64,000 nt of DNA, from positions 745,262 through 809,261 of the forward strand of contig VXAZ01000263.1 of NCBI GenBank assembly GCA_013399875.1, written 5' to 3'. The position numbers and the translations under genes were made by a program. Source of the DNA: Gymnorhina tibicen. Lineage: Eukaryota > Chordata > Aves > Passeriformes > Artamidae. The notes under the pieces were generated by a model. That model was not told where the DNA came from and did no database searches. It was given only the letters and a program-made list of their open reading frames with translations. Position 1 is the first letter of the stretch; the number at the start of each line of letters is the position of its first letter. Below are positions 49,701 through 63,415 of this stretch, piece by piece.

Positions 49701-52700
49701 CAGAAAGGCCTCCGCAGGATGGAATGCACTGGATGTAGCTTGTGACTTGAGCCGTAAATACCCAAGAAATATGAACTTAAACATGAAAGGAGGCATTCAG
49801 TATGAAGCAAAGTGAACTTTCTCTCCCTTTGTCCTTTATAATTTGAAGAAGACATGATTCCCTGTGTAAGACTGTCTACCTGAGCCTAGTGCTCCCACCA
49901 GTAACAGAAATTAGTCTGCTGCTGTTGCACAGAGCCCTTCTGAGGTTGCCTTGATGAGTTTTCAAGCCTGAGAATGAAATGGTTAAACTTCTTTGGCTTT
50001 CCAGGTGCTTGCCCTTCTCTCTCCTGCTGCAGACTAGCTGACCACTTTTCAAAGGTGAGGCCAGGAAGACAGAGCATGTGGAAGGGAGGAGGAGGGGATT
50101 GGTCTCAAGGCATTCCCATGAGCTGCTTCTTTTCAAAGGCTTTCTTGTTGAGCATGGAACACAACAAATTAGCCCGCATATGCTTACAGAGCCACCTTGT
50201 TTCAGCTTTTATTTCATTTGTTTGTTTCTTCAAAAAGACTGACATTATTATGGGAAAGAAGATTGAGAGAACAAGCGAAATTTAAACAACATCCTGCTCT
50301 GAAACATTCTGGTTACGGCAGAGAGCATCTGTGCCACTGTATTTTAAACAGGCATTTGGAAGAGAAGTAGCTTTGACAAGATGATAATTTAGTCCTTTTG
50401 ACTCCCTCACTTCAAAGTGAATCTATCTAGAAATTCTCAGAGGAAACAAAGTTTTGCTGAAAAATGCCAAATTCTTGACCCTGACCTATTTTGTTTGCAA
50501 CAACAGGGGTGATACAAACTTCTGCCAGAGAAAAGCAGTGTTTCTAGGATGTCAAATAGATTCATCCCTGCTTCTGAGTCACTGGGAACCCTGCCTGGCA
50601 ATTTCTGTCATCAGCTGAAGAATAAGGTCATTCTCAGTTCGCCTTGTTTTTAATTTGCCTTCAATTGGCAAGAACTGTCTGAAAAACAAACATAAAACCA
50701 AAATCCCACCAAATAAATAAACAAACAAACCAACTTCAACCAATCTACTGAAAATAAAACCCCTCACTCTCAAAGCAAAAAAAAAAATCCCCTCACAAAT
50801 ATATAGGGAAAGCAAAACCTCCTTTTTGTGAAGTGACCTTGATTTCTTTCTCTCCCAGTAAAGAAATTATGACTATACTATCAATACTGGGTGTTACTGA
50901 TCTGAGATCACTTGGGCTTTATCTACACAGGGGATTTACACATATTTTCCCACTGAGCAGGAAGCAGCAACAATAGAGGTTGCAGTGAATAAGTTCTGGA
51001 GGCACGACCTATATTTTGTCTTTCCAAATGACTTATCAGCTTTTCAGGTGTAAGAATACAATTCTTGGGAAAGAGAATGGAGGACAAATCACTGGTATTT
51101 CTACCTCCACTAAATCCAGGCCAGTGTTTCACTTGGGAAAAATTGGTGGAAACATGCTGAAAGCAATGAATTAATGTTTATTCACAACCAACATGAGGAT
51201 CTGTATTTTTATACGTGAACACAAACCCACAGAGGGAGTAGGACCAGGCAACAACTGACATGAGATGGATTTTTTCATTTCCTGAGTTTGGCAGCATGTT
51301 ACACATCCCAGGAGTAGATTTGCCACTGGCCTAATACTTCCCTACATATACAATATTTCAGAGGATGCTGCTGAAGTCTTTGCCTTTACTAATTTAAATA
51401 TTTGCCCATTTCACAAATCTCAGCTCAGTTTCTCCTGCTTCATCGCCTCACTACTCTATGGCTCACAGTGCCTTACTGCGACTCAAAAATACCAATCCTG
51501 CAAACTGGCAGATGCAGAAAAGAGCTATGTTAAATTATTTTTCTTAAAATTGAGTTAATCCAGCCACTAATATTCATTGACTTAAATTTTTACACCCCTT
51601 GCAATGGTATCTATTCTCCCTGGCTAGTTGCCACTGTTTATCTGCAGAGTGTAAGTTTCTTTGCTAGTACTTGTGCTATTCTGATAATTTCTGAGCAATC
51701 CTGGCTCTTGGACACTGTACTGTTACAACACACAGTAAAAGTAACAGTGAAATTAGCAGTCATATTCTATGAGATCTGAAAGCTTCCTCACATGAGTTGT
51801 TCAAAAGGAAAGACTTTACTTTTCTGCCTGTAATGACATGAATGAGAAAAGGAACAAAATTAGCCATAGCTACTCAGTGCCTGATTAACAAAGTACATGC
51901 TGCTCCAGAATGCTCAAAGGCTAGTAATTCCGTTTAAAGGTATACATTAGAAGTACATGTTACAGCTGATTCTGGTGCACTTTTAATTGGCTTAACTACC
52001 AGGTTTACAGAGGGGAAGTGGAACTCTTGCTGAGATGTTCGCTCAGTACAGAACAACACGTTACGACAGACTGTCAGTTATCCAGAATGAATCGGAGTTG
52101 TATAGTACCCTTTTCTCTCAGGGTTGGTTTCTAATAAAAAACATTTCCCTTGTTCTCATGTCCATCCCACCAAGTACTAATGGAAGCAAATTTATACCAG
52201 ATGATTTCATAATGTGTCACAAAAGCTTAAACAAATATAAAAAAAAAGGACAAAACATTGTTCATTTATGACATTTACCAAAACTTCTCTTCCAAAACTG
52301 CACTAATACTATCCTTTTAAGCAAAAATTTTATTAACTTTAATGTCTATCATAATTCAATCATCAATAACAGTGTCACAGTTTTTGCTTGTTATCTCATT
52401 AACCTGGTGTTCCTCATGCTTCTTCTCATAAACAGTGCAGGAGTGTTATTATAACCTTGCTGTTCATTTAATTGCTGTTAAAAATCGTGATGATCAGAGT
52501 GGCTACATAATTTTTGGCAGCAGATTCCAAGCTTTCTAACAGACTGCTTTCCACCTGGTTTCACTTCAGGATTCATAATTTCCCAGTGGCTGGCAACCCC
52601 CACTCTTGCAGCTGCATTTCTATCAGGGTCACAAGCGCAGCTGGGGTACAGACATCTTACACAAGGAACTATGTGAGGTGACGTGGCCAGATCATTAAAT

Positions 52701-54202
52701 CCAACTTTTTCCCTTCACATTTCTTGTGAAATTCAAAATAGCAGAAGAAGATGGGGGCTCTGCATTTTAAGTGACTTGCAAGATGTGTTTATTTTTCCTT
52801 AGAGTAAGAGATCTCCAGTTGTGGGAAGCTACAGAAGTTCCACCAGCCAAGACTTTCAGGATCAGCTGGAAGCAGAAGTGGAAAAATGTAGCATCTTTCA
52901 TTATCTCCTCAGAACTGTAGAGTATGTGATTGAATTTTATCCATCTACATAAATCTGGAAACACCAGTAAATCTTGGTTTCAAGTTTCTGTGCATCAAGC
53001 TTAATATACTTGATATACAAGAAAAAAATTACATGCAAAATGGCTTAACCTATTTCTAAATTGAACTTAAGTTAATAGCACAGTTCATTTAGTCTTTAAA
53101 TTTTACATCTGGAAGCAACACATATGGAATGTTACAGATGAATAGAAGTTTGTTCAGCTCCACCACCATCCTGGACTCTGGAAAGTCTGAACATTTGCTC
53201 TGAACTTCTGTAGTATCCTTACGGCATGACCTTTAAACTCCATGGTATACAGAGATCTGAATTATAACTAATAAGACAGTATTGTACACAGCAGTGTTAA
53301 TTACTTTGAAATGTTCCAGATGCAAAAGTAAATCAGAGTTTGTGTTTTTCTCTGAATATCTAAATATAATGACTTTTATGGGAACATGTAGCTGGCTGTG
53401 GATTATAAATCAAAGAATCCTGAAATTTGCAATTATGCTTCTGCAAACAAGGTTTGCTGGTGGATGTAGTAAAGAGATGTAGATTTCTGAGATGTGGATG
53501 CAAGCCAGTTGCCCAGATCTAAATTTCAAAGGTTAAGGGAACTCTGAAACATCAATATAAATATATATCTGAATAAATGTAACAGACACTGCAGTGGAAC
53601 TCATCCAAATAACAGTACAAACACTCCTTTGAATGATAAGGAATCCAAAATCAAATACAAACTTTCTAAGATGTTCTGTAAGTGAGCAGTTATTTCAAAG
53701 GAGGTTGAAGGTGTTCAATAGCCTTGAAAAATCACAGCCCAAAATGTGCAGAGCACACAGCAATACAGGTACTGGTATTATTACTCTCTTCCTTAAGAGT
53801 TTTGAGAGAGACAATCCCCAGCACAGACTGTTTCAGATTCCAGCCAATATTTCAGGCTCCAGCCCATACAACCTTGCTAGTTACATAAGCCACTTTCCCA
53901 AAAATGCATTATTAGTTGATAATTTTGCATTTACAGATACACATCTTCTACTCTTTAAAAGCATTGTTAGTAGAATTGAGGGGGCTTCAGGGAGGAAACA
54001 TAGCTTCTAGTATTTTACACATAAAAATATTAAATAAAATAAACATTGAAGTTTAACAATGAACTTTTTCAACTCATTTGTTGCAATCATTTAAGAACTA
54101 ACCTGAACACTTCTTCCAAGCAAAAAAATGTGCTTGCAGAGCTCTCTGATTTACCTGAAGGTTCCTAGTGTGTCATAACTTGCATCATCTGAACAGCTAT
54201 AA
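46706..54202. other. Non-coding, no recognised gene
   Basis: About 7.5 kb of AT-rich DNA. Several frames of 60-110 codons occur on both strands and shadow one another. A 16-base A-run at 48090-48105 continues as A-rich sequence to about 48117. I recognised no exon or repeat family. Confidence 0.5.
48090..48117. repeat. A-rich tract
   Basis: Sixteen A residues are followed by GAAAAAGAAAG. An AATAAA lies about 45 bases upstream, farther than usual for a poly(A) tail, so a simple A-rich tract is the safer reading. Confidence 0.8.
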
Positions 54203-54233
54203 TTGTTTGTAATGCCATTTCTTTATTTCACAG

Positions 54234-54352
54234 TCCTCTGTGAGGTGGCAGAAACAATTCCAAAGATTTTACTGCCATTAGAAGTGATGACTGTCAATGA
54301 CACAGAAAGGCTCAAAGTCAGAAAAGGAAGGAAGCAGAGGGAAAAGCCCCCA
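54234..54352 (+). other. Weak candidate internal exon
   Basis: A good acceptor (TTTCTTTATTTCACAG ending at 54233) and a good donor (GTAAGA at 54353-54358) bracket 119 bases that are open in the frame beginning TCCTCTGTGAGGTGG. The peptide includes ETIPKILLPLEVMTVNDTER and a basic Lys/Arg stretch, and matches nothing I recognise. Splice-like pairs around short open stretches are expected by chance in several kilobases of intronic DNA. Confidence 0.15.
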
Positions 54353-57300
54353 GTAAGATGTTTCCCCCCGCAAATAAGTATAAAAGCAGAAAATTCAGGC
54401 TTCATATTGGAATCATTCCTTGTCTCCTCTGAATCTTTGGATAAACCAAGCTCATGTTAATGATCACATTGAAAATAAGGGGATAGCAGTCTCCTAACTC
54501 AGGTGTGCCAGCAAAGTGTCAATGGTCAAGGAAAATAAATACCCACCCACTGGGTATTTAATTTAGTGTATTCTTTCTTTCTCTCCTACTACTTTAGTCT
54601 GCATGTGGGTTGCCACTCATGCCAATACTTTCCATGCATTGCCATTTGGTGACATGTCGAATTTTGACTAAACTTTCCAGAAATGAGCTGCCATATACGA
54701 ACACAGAATTAGGGTTTGAATGGAAATCATTTTACAGCTCTAATTACATGGTGTGTTTGGCACAGCCATCAATAATGAATGCTTGCTTAGTTACCCATAG
54801 AATTCAAGCAAGTGGTTTCTGCTACCTCCAAATAAGCTTTTAAAAATCAAATCCATCTTACCTGTTATTTTTTAACTCGGGAATTAACAGACCAAGCAAT
54901 CAAATGTTTATATGATGATGATTTTATCCTATGAAAAGAATAATAATCCAAACAGTTCAATGTATCATTCCATGAAAGTCAGAAATCAAGCATTGTTAAG
55001 CCAGATTAAAAGTTGGGTTGAAAATCACCTTCCTACTCCTATGTAATAAGAATGCCATAATTTAAAGGTATAACTTTTGTTCTTGCTCATTTTAAATCAG
55101 AAAACATATATTTATAGATATTTCTAACAAGCACGGTAGGCTGAATAGAATACAAAATATGCTAAGTAGTACATCCTAATAAAAATGCTTTAGTGAATTC
55201 AAGACCTTTCAGGGCATGGATCTTGACCATCTTCTTGTTTTACATATGGACTCAACCCACCTCTTCCACATGATGTGAGGCAAGTAGTCATTTTGTGGTG
55301 AAAAAGTAGAAATATACTGACTTTGCTATGTAACTTGAAAGATACACTTAATTATGCAGATGTCTATCTCCTTACAGGCTTTAAAGTCCCAGCAAGGTTA
55401 TCAGAGATCTTTAAACACATAAGTCCTTCATTCAGCTTTTTTAATTTCTGGCTTATTTCCTAATGCAGGAATAGGCTACAGTAATTCAGGTACAAATGAA
55501 ACTGCCAAGAGGCTGCTGCACTCCATATACTCAGCCAAATACACAGTCTGACTCCAGCTTTTTACTGTTATGATTTTGTTTCATAACATCAATACGGCAT
55601 TTCAGCTGTAATGGCCTTTAGGGATTGTTACTGAACTCCTTGGGTGGTTACAGCTACTCAGCCTCTGGCTCTGTGACTCCACACAGGCTAAGCAGAATTC
55701 TGCAGCACTCTTTGTAGGTATTCATTTACATGGATCACACCACATGTCGCTGGCTAAGGCAGACAGCCCACAAAAGCAAGTTTCCTCCTTGTCTCTTATC
55801 CCAAGAAGAGACTGAATGCATACATCTCTCCTTACACCCCCATGAAATCTCCTGCCATCCAGTATTCTCCCATCCCACCGGGCCATCACAAGAGGGAATC
55901 AATTCACAAACTGCTGAAATCAATCTCAAATGAACATTTTTTTTGCTTGTGTTTAAAAATAGTCCTAGAGGGGAAGAAGGGAGGTGACTGATTACTCTTA
56001 GAGTTTTCTGAATGTAGATGTTGTAAAAAAAAGAAAGCAGATGAATTTATTGCGTAATTAGGGTTTAAGTGTCTAACACTTAAAACAGATGGGAAGCTTG
56101 TTAAAGAAATTTCTGTGCTTAACTTTCCTTTGGACAGTGAGTACTGGATCATTCCAAATCGTACAATTTTAAATCAGAATTGCAGAACAGCAAACAAAGT
56201 CCTTCTCTAAATGAAAGGTATTCAGAAATCGTAGGCTTGTTCCAATACATCTCTGTTCTAAACAGCTGGAAGGTGAAAGCCATCTTAAAGGCAGTCTGAC
56301 CCACACACAACAAGATAAAGCTATTGCTGTTTTCACAACTTTTGCATGTTTCATAAGGTTCATTTACACGACTCCTCTTGACTGAAATGTGTTTAAAGAA
56401 TCTATTAGATTTAAGTATCAGTAACAGTTTATTAGAAGAGTTCTTCAACTGGTTCCTCATTCTCAGTGCACTTCTGGAAACTTTCTCACATCTGTGTAAA
56501 TTAAAGATATGTTGCCAAAACCTCAGCATTGACCATTTTAGCCAGATCACCTGGAAGTCATGGAGCAATAGAGTAATATTAAAGGGTCATATGCATACCA
56601 CTGAGATGAGCCTGTGGTTTTATAAAATGATTGCAATCTCTGATTTATGCCAGCTGCAGAGAAGCCAGGTTAATTTTCTCCCTTTCTCAGCTTGGTTCTG
56701 CCCATGAGAGAGAATCTCTATCTTGCATTCTCTTATCTTCAGATAAATAAGATGAGGTATTCCTCAGGCAGAACAAATAAGAATGAGATCTCTGCAAGAT
56801 GACATACTGCTGCAGCCAGGTTGGGCCTGAGCCCTTTCAAAAATTCCTCTTGAAAATTCCCTGTTTACTTCAGTCTCTGTCCTACCCTTGTGCTTTGTTT
56901 TGTCTACAGTCTGCTGAGGTATTTTTGTTGCTATTGTTATGGAAGTGTGATAACTTAAGTGAGCACATCTCCCTTTTCCTCACCCAAAAGTGTTGCTGTA
57001 AATTTCCAAGACTCCAAATATAACAAAAATTAACCTGCTTGTGGCAAGACATAGTTTATATTTTCCATCTTCCCACAGTTTCACAGTGGGTTTTCACATA
57101 CACTTGTCAACAGGCCAGTATAGATAGGCCTATCTATCTTTAGATACCACCACAGATAATATAAATTAGGTAACCTCTAGCATTGGCTTTGATATGCTTA
57201 CCACACATAAAATAAGAAGGAGAAAGAGCATTCTGTTGAAAGACATCAGTTCAGCATTAGTACTATCTGTCTGTGGTTTGCAAGCAGCTCAGTCAGAAAA

Positions 57301-60300
57301 AAATGAAAGTTTCAAGTACTTCATTTTCAGAAAAAAAGCTGAAAATCAAACGGGGCAAATCTGTCTGGGAAAATATTTGCAAGCTCATGACTGAAAGTAC
57401 AGTAATTGATCAATAATAATAACAATATTATAAAATTAACTTACTTTTTTTTTTTAAAGTGGCTTGGAAAGATATTGTTTCCATAGTTCTGTTGTATAAA
57501 ACAAAATGGAAACAATCTGATGGAACTCACATACTTGTAACTAGCAGAACAAAAAGTGGGAAAACACTGAAACAAATTTTATTCTGAGTTTTCCCCAAAT
57601 AGAAGGAATTTCAGATCTGAGATTTCTCATTCTACTAGGTTCCATCCTACCTAACTTCACTGGAAGAAATGTCCTCCATTTGAGGAGATATTTGAGACAA
57701 ATCAAATGACACCCTGTCAAAATGTCACTGTACTCTGACCCTCAGGGCAGACACAACACACAGAGCTTTTGGGTGAGAGAGTCCAAGATATATCAGCCCA
57801 AGTGATAACCCAAAGGTCTAAGAGGGACAATTGATACACCCACTATAGATCTCTCCAGTCTTGAGAGGGACGCTGAAATTCTGAAATAGCTCGGAGAAGA
57901 GCTTGTTCAACTTCCTCTATGCCATTGATATGTCATCCCCATCAGAGCATGACTCTGAGACAGGATAGGAACAGTCTGTGCTCAGGACCAAGGCACTGAG
58001 TTGTGGCTCTACAATCACTCAGATCGAACTGCACCAAGTTACATGATAAAGCCAGCGTGCTGAGAAAAGAGGACAAAGTAACCTAGACCCTGGCCCTGCA
58101 CCTGGGCCTTTATAAATTTTACTGTTGCCCCCCTTCCTTTCTCTTACACCAACCAGGTATCTCCAGATTTTACTACTCCGGATTCACACCTCATAACAAT
58201 CTGCAGTAGAAAAGTTGATTATCACATTTTAAACAAACTTATCTTTAAGAAAAGTAGATTTTTAAAAAGTTAAATCAAACAATTTTAATTAAACTGTTCT
58301 TTTCTCAGCATACAAATAGTCTTTTGGAACTATTGGTTCAGATTCTTTTGTTAAAGAATATAGAATATAGATCCAGTAAAGTAAGGAAAAAACCATGTAT
58401 CTCAGCAGCAAAGTTGGAGGGCGTTGCAATTAGAAGGACTACAGAAATTCCATTTTGTTTACTTCTACGACATAAAAATGCATATAGTGGGAACATTCAG
58501 ACTTTGGTATGGCAGGATCCCCTCCAAAAAAATGTTAAAGACAGAAGCACACAAAATCAGTGCATTTTCTAGTGGCCTATCCTTGTGTTAGATAAGCACA
58601 AGGGACAACATAAGCCTCATATTCTAATTTGACATGAGCATATCTGAGTGGGCAGATTATACCAGGGGAATGAAAAATAACAGACATCCTCACCATCCTA
58701 AATCTGTACTTGTGCTATAGCTAGACTTGCAGTGAGCTTAAGTCAAATCTACAAATGTTCAGGACACATAAAAGAATGAATTAAAGTGGAACCCACAAAA
58801 CAATAGCATTGCAATAATCCTACCCAGCTATCTTCACTTTCTCCAGCTTTAGCTTCTATCAAAGCCTCCTTAGGTGCTCTGCTGCGCTCATTTTTGTTAA
58901 GAACTTGTTTCAGAGTTGGGATTCCAGAAAATGAGAAAGATTATTCTTACATAGGTCTCACAGCACTGCTGGGTGAAAGCTCTGACAGGAATGACTCTGT
59001 CCCTGAAGGACTCAATTCCAATCAGGAAGAGCTCCAAGGCAGCAGGAGACCTAACAGAATGAGGGCACACCATAGTTACACAAGAGGGCTTTGTTCCTGG
59101 AAAGGTAAAGCTGTGAGAGTGCCCAGATTGCTCTAGGAGAGCAGCCAGAGACTGCACCAGTAGGAAGAGCTGCAGGGTCATATAAGAATAATGAATTGGG
59201 AGGGGAAATAATAGATGTGGATGTGGCTGGGGCTCTCTCTCCTACCTGGCATCTCCCTCTACCTCAGGAGACCCTTTTCAATGTAGGTTCTTGGAGGCAA
59301 TTAGCAGCCATCAGTAAGGTGGCAATGAAGAGGTGAGGGGCCTGGGAAGAGGCAGTCTGATCCCAGCGCTGGCAGATGCAGCTGCTGGAGCTGCAGTCAC
59401 ATTCTAAGACTCTTTTGACACTTTGTCCCTAATCACCTGCCACCATGATCACCCTTTTGCTGCAATCTCTTCATCAGGCCACCTCTTTTGCCCCAGCTAG
59501 AGCCTTGTTCTCCTCGTTCAGCCACTTCCCTTCCTTTTTCATACAAATGATCCTCTTTTGGTGAGCAGCTACTTCAGCTGCTCCCTGGATCCTTCCTCTC
59601 CTTCCTTTACTTTCCCCATCCCTCCCTGTGAAGCCCTTGCATGTCACTCTGCAAGTCCAGCACCATCCTCTTCCCTAAGCTGCTTCTCTTCAATGTTTAG
59701 CTGCTCCAAACACAGCATTTTCTCCAGGTTCCTACAGTACCAAAAAATCTGAGGTGGACAATGGCCCCATGAAATCCCACTGACCTCCTGGGTTTACAGC
59801 ACATTTGTCCTTGGTGATGTTAGGAGACATCTTTTTTAGTATTTTTAGAGTTGTGAAATATTAAGCTGCTGCCGCCCACCACCACTGCCCAGCCTGCTGT
59901 TAATGTGCATTAGGAGAACACACATAAATAATGCTAACAAGACTTTGTGAGTGAATGTGGGGGAAAAAAAGCTACTTAGTTTTGTGGAAAACATACTTCT
60001 GGCTATTTTATTAAACAAGCAAAAGCCTACTTTCTTCTTCAGACACTAAGCTGCCCATGTACTACAGAACACTTATACAGCAATTTCACACGCTATTTTT
60101 AAATGTTATAAATAGTTCTCTTAAAATACCAATTGATGCAACCAAATGGCATGGCCTAATAACAATATGGAGAAAGATCAAGAGTAAAATGCCACATACA
60201 GAGGTGCATAATCACAGTCTTGTGTCATCTGAAATCATTCTAAATATAACTTTATGATGATGTTAAGAGAGGTACTGACAAGAGATGGAGGAAAGGGTAT

Positions 60301-62383
60301 GTGTAGATCACAGATGGAAGTTCACAACTTCTCTGCCAGAAATGCTGGAACAGTGAAGTGGGAGGTAGCATATACATGCGTACAACTAGGCAGGAGAAAA
60401 ACTGCAACACCACCGGCATGTACAGTGAACTGTGTTTAAGGTTTTGAAAGCATCAGCACAAATTCGCTGTCGAACTGTCTCCATGCAGCCTGTCAGGGTA
60501 TAGTACCAGGGCCAGATACAAGATGGACAGTAGTCCTCAAGCCTTGGAGCAAACATAACACATTCAGGCACCTTTGCATCCAGATGCCCACCAGCCAGAA
60601 AACCTCTGGCGTCCACTGGTACCTGTTGGCAAGGCTTTTTCTTATCTAGAAGTGGCCAATCCCTCATCAACTAATGAAAGCAGTACCTCATAGCTACTTA
60701 GCCTGCTGTGCTGCCCCTCCAAGGCAGGCTTTTACTTTTGGTGACAGAAGTCTTAACACCTTCCTCAATTCTGCTTCTGGCATCTCACCCAGGTACTCAT
60801 TAATTCATGTGATGTCTTTCCACTTATCATCTCTCATGCTGGCAATAGGGAATTCTAATGTGTCCCTCCATGCCTGGTACCTCTCTTAGCCCATCTGCCA
60901 CCAAAGTCCACTGTGGCTGCACTCACGGTTCCATTTGGCTTCTTCCTGTATGACTTTTAACTTTACTAATTCTTGGCTAGAAGAGTTGCTTCCTCTGCTC
61001 ACCTGCAGGCTGCCTTAGCGTCCAGAGGCCACTGGGAGCCTCACGTTCTCTCCAACTGCCTTTTCATGATGAACACAAGTGTTTCCCTTCCTCCTCTTCC
61101 TCAAACATTCTGCCACTGTCTTAAGTTCATTCTTAGGAACGTGGAGACTTCAAATCTGACTTAAGCAGGGTTGAAACCAGACTAAAGTGCCGGGGTTCTC
61201 AGTCTCTTACTTGCTAATTTTTTAGTTTATATAAAAAACCACTATCCCTTCAGGCTAGCCAAACCACTCTGTACTGTGAGCTTTTCTTAGTGCTTTTAGC
61301 TAGGTCAGACCATGGCTCATTTTCTGTAGCTTGTAACACTTGTGAATCAGTACATTTCAATTTCTGAAGTCATATCAGAGACTTGGACCTGGGTGAGTTT
61401 AATCTCCTTGGGGAATATTTGGCTTTTATGTAAATGTTCAGATTATAAACAAAGGCTTAGGAAGCATCATTTGTGCGTGTAAGTGACGGCATTTCTTTCC
61501 AGTTACACTACACAGTGACTTTGTAATGAATGTTTAATTCTCCAGAGCACTGGCAAATGTTTTTCATTGTTTTTCTGTAGCTATTTCAGCTGGGTTTTGA
61601 TAGTTTTCTTTATCTGTCCTATTTACTAGTACTTCTGGTTTGCCCAGAGGCATCTATTGGAAACATTAAAAAGTTAGGACAAAGGATCCAACCACATATT
61701 AGTCTATGAATGAAATGTTTTCCTTGAGCTGGAACTGTTTTGAATTCAGTACAATTTCTAATCATCTGGCACAAGAAGCAACAGTCAACACAATCTAATT
61801 GTGTGCTGAGAATTGTTTGCAAGAAAGTTACAAATAGTAATAAAGATTAAGCTTAACCATAAAAATTATATGACATAAAAATAAATAATGGTCTGCTGCC
61901 TTTAAGGGCTAAGGCTGTAATTTTGTTAAAAATAAACATAAATGCCATCAAGAACATTCTGAAAATACTACTAACAAACACATAAACCAATCATGAAAAA
62001 ACTAAACTAAGAACTCTCACAGAAGAGAAGCTAGATGCTCTGAGGGCATTTTCAGTGGATTTCAAACTCTTATAGTACCAGTTATTAATTTAAATCCTGT
62101 CCAAACCGTGAGTGACTGAACCGAGAGAATTATCTATGGCAATCAATTAATACCAATAAATTTCTCTGCTTGTGAACTGCCCATAAATCATTATTTACAG
62201 TATATGAATCATCATTTAATCATTTAGAAATACATGTTTTATGCATTGTATCAGCCTATGGAGTGCTTGCAAATTATTTGCTGTTCATAACTTGTTGTCT
62301 GTGCTGTGAATTTCATCATAGTCACATATTACAAAGTACAGCAATATTTTCACAAGTTTTGCAATCCATCCTGTGTGATTTAA
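54353..62383. other. Non-coding, no recognised gene
   Basis: About 8 kb without a supported gene or transposon. The longest frame is 139 codons on the minus strand at 56149-56568, overlapped by plus-strand frames, with no domains. An 18-base palindrome lies at 57120-57137. Sequence at about 61790-62330 is AT-rich with many TAATTA, AATAAA and ATCATTTAATCATTT words and could be conserved non-coding or 3' UTR-like DNA. Confidence 0.45.
57120..57137. other. Perfect 18-base palindrome
   Basis: ATAGATAGGCCTATCTAT is identical to its reverse complement, centred on GGCC. A second TATCT follows at once. It contains two GATA-type words in opposite orientation. Confidence 0.95.
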
Positions 62384-62423
62384 AATAAACTTCTATGTAC
62401 CAGTTGAAAAAAAAAAAAAAAAA
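62384..62423 (+). other. AATAAA followed by a poly(A) run
   Basis: AATAAA at 62384-62389 is followed 17 bases later by a run of 17 A residues (62407-62423). That spacing equals the normal distance from a poly(A) signal to a cleavage site, so this could be the 3' end of a retroposed transcript. A chance A-tract downstream of a common hexamer is also possible. Confidence 0.4.
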
Positions 62424-63415
62424 GAAAATTTCATGCTGAGAGTTGATTGCAGCTGCTGTCTGAATGCTATTCAATCCTATTCAATACTATTCAAAGATGA
62501 GCACATGCCTTGATAGAGATAATTCATGTAATAAGTGCGAGTCTTTCAAAGCATGGGAAGAAATCCTATGCCTACACTTGCACCAAGATAGTAAGGTAAC
62601 TATTGTTCAGTGCCACATACCATATAACTGAAACCCAGTAAAAATCTAGATATATTTACAGGGATTTTCCTGGAGGAGTAGGTGCTAAAGATTGGAATTT
62701 GCACACTGTAGGCTTAAAAACAGAATAGTCATGAGGAACTCATCGTGAGACATGAGACACAGCTTCTCAGAAAGTGTTGAAGAGGGATGATTACAGATCT
62801 CCAGATGAAAAAACTGCCTGGGCTGCTGCCAATGAGTTATGGGGAACCTGTGTATTTGAAAATAATTGGACTACTCCCTGCACACCTCTTTTGCCAAAAC
62901 ACTACTCAAAACATCCACTTTACATCATCCTAGTATCTGTCTTTCATTGAAACTAATATTTCGATAACTAACCAGCTGGTCACCCAGCTCATAGAAGGAA
63001 ATCCTGACTAGGAGAGAGGGCAGCTGCAAAGCCTGTGAACCATCTCAAAGACCATCCTGAACACTGAAACAGTTTAGTCTGTAAGTAAGTTTTATAACTC
63101 TGTTCCTGGATTATTTTCTTTAATTTTGAATTTTTTTCCTGATAACTCCAAAGTGTAAAAATATATATATGTTAAAAAAATAGAGAGAGAGAGAGATACC
63201 TGGGACAGGACTCAACAAATATTAATGGAAAAATACCTTTATACAAACGTGTCCAAGGCATCCTCTTATCTATGAATATGATGGGAAAACAGTTATGTGA
63301 AGGAGTGATCAGCAGAGGCCAAAGAGATAGCAGAGACCTTCTAAGACAATTTCGAGTTTCTATCTGAAGGGACTGCTGTCTGGATAGATTTTTCCATCAG
63401 TTGCCTGCTCACCAT
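62424..63415. other. Non-coding spacer with small simple repeats
   Basis: It holds a 10-base unit repeated three times at 62467-62494 (CTATTCAAT plus one variable base), an AT run at about 63160-63170 and an AG run (seven units) at 63182-63196. Nothing else was recognised. Confidence 0.6.

Noticed and set aside
56149..56568. 139-codon minus-strand frame
   Set aside because: Competing open frames on the other strand, no domain and biased composition.
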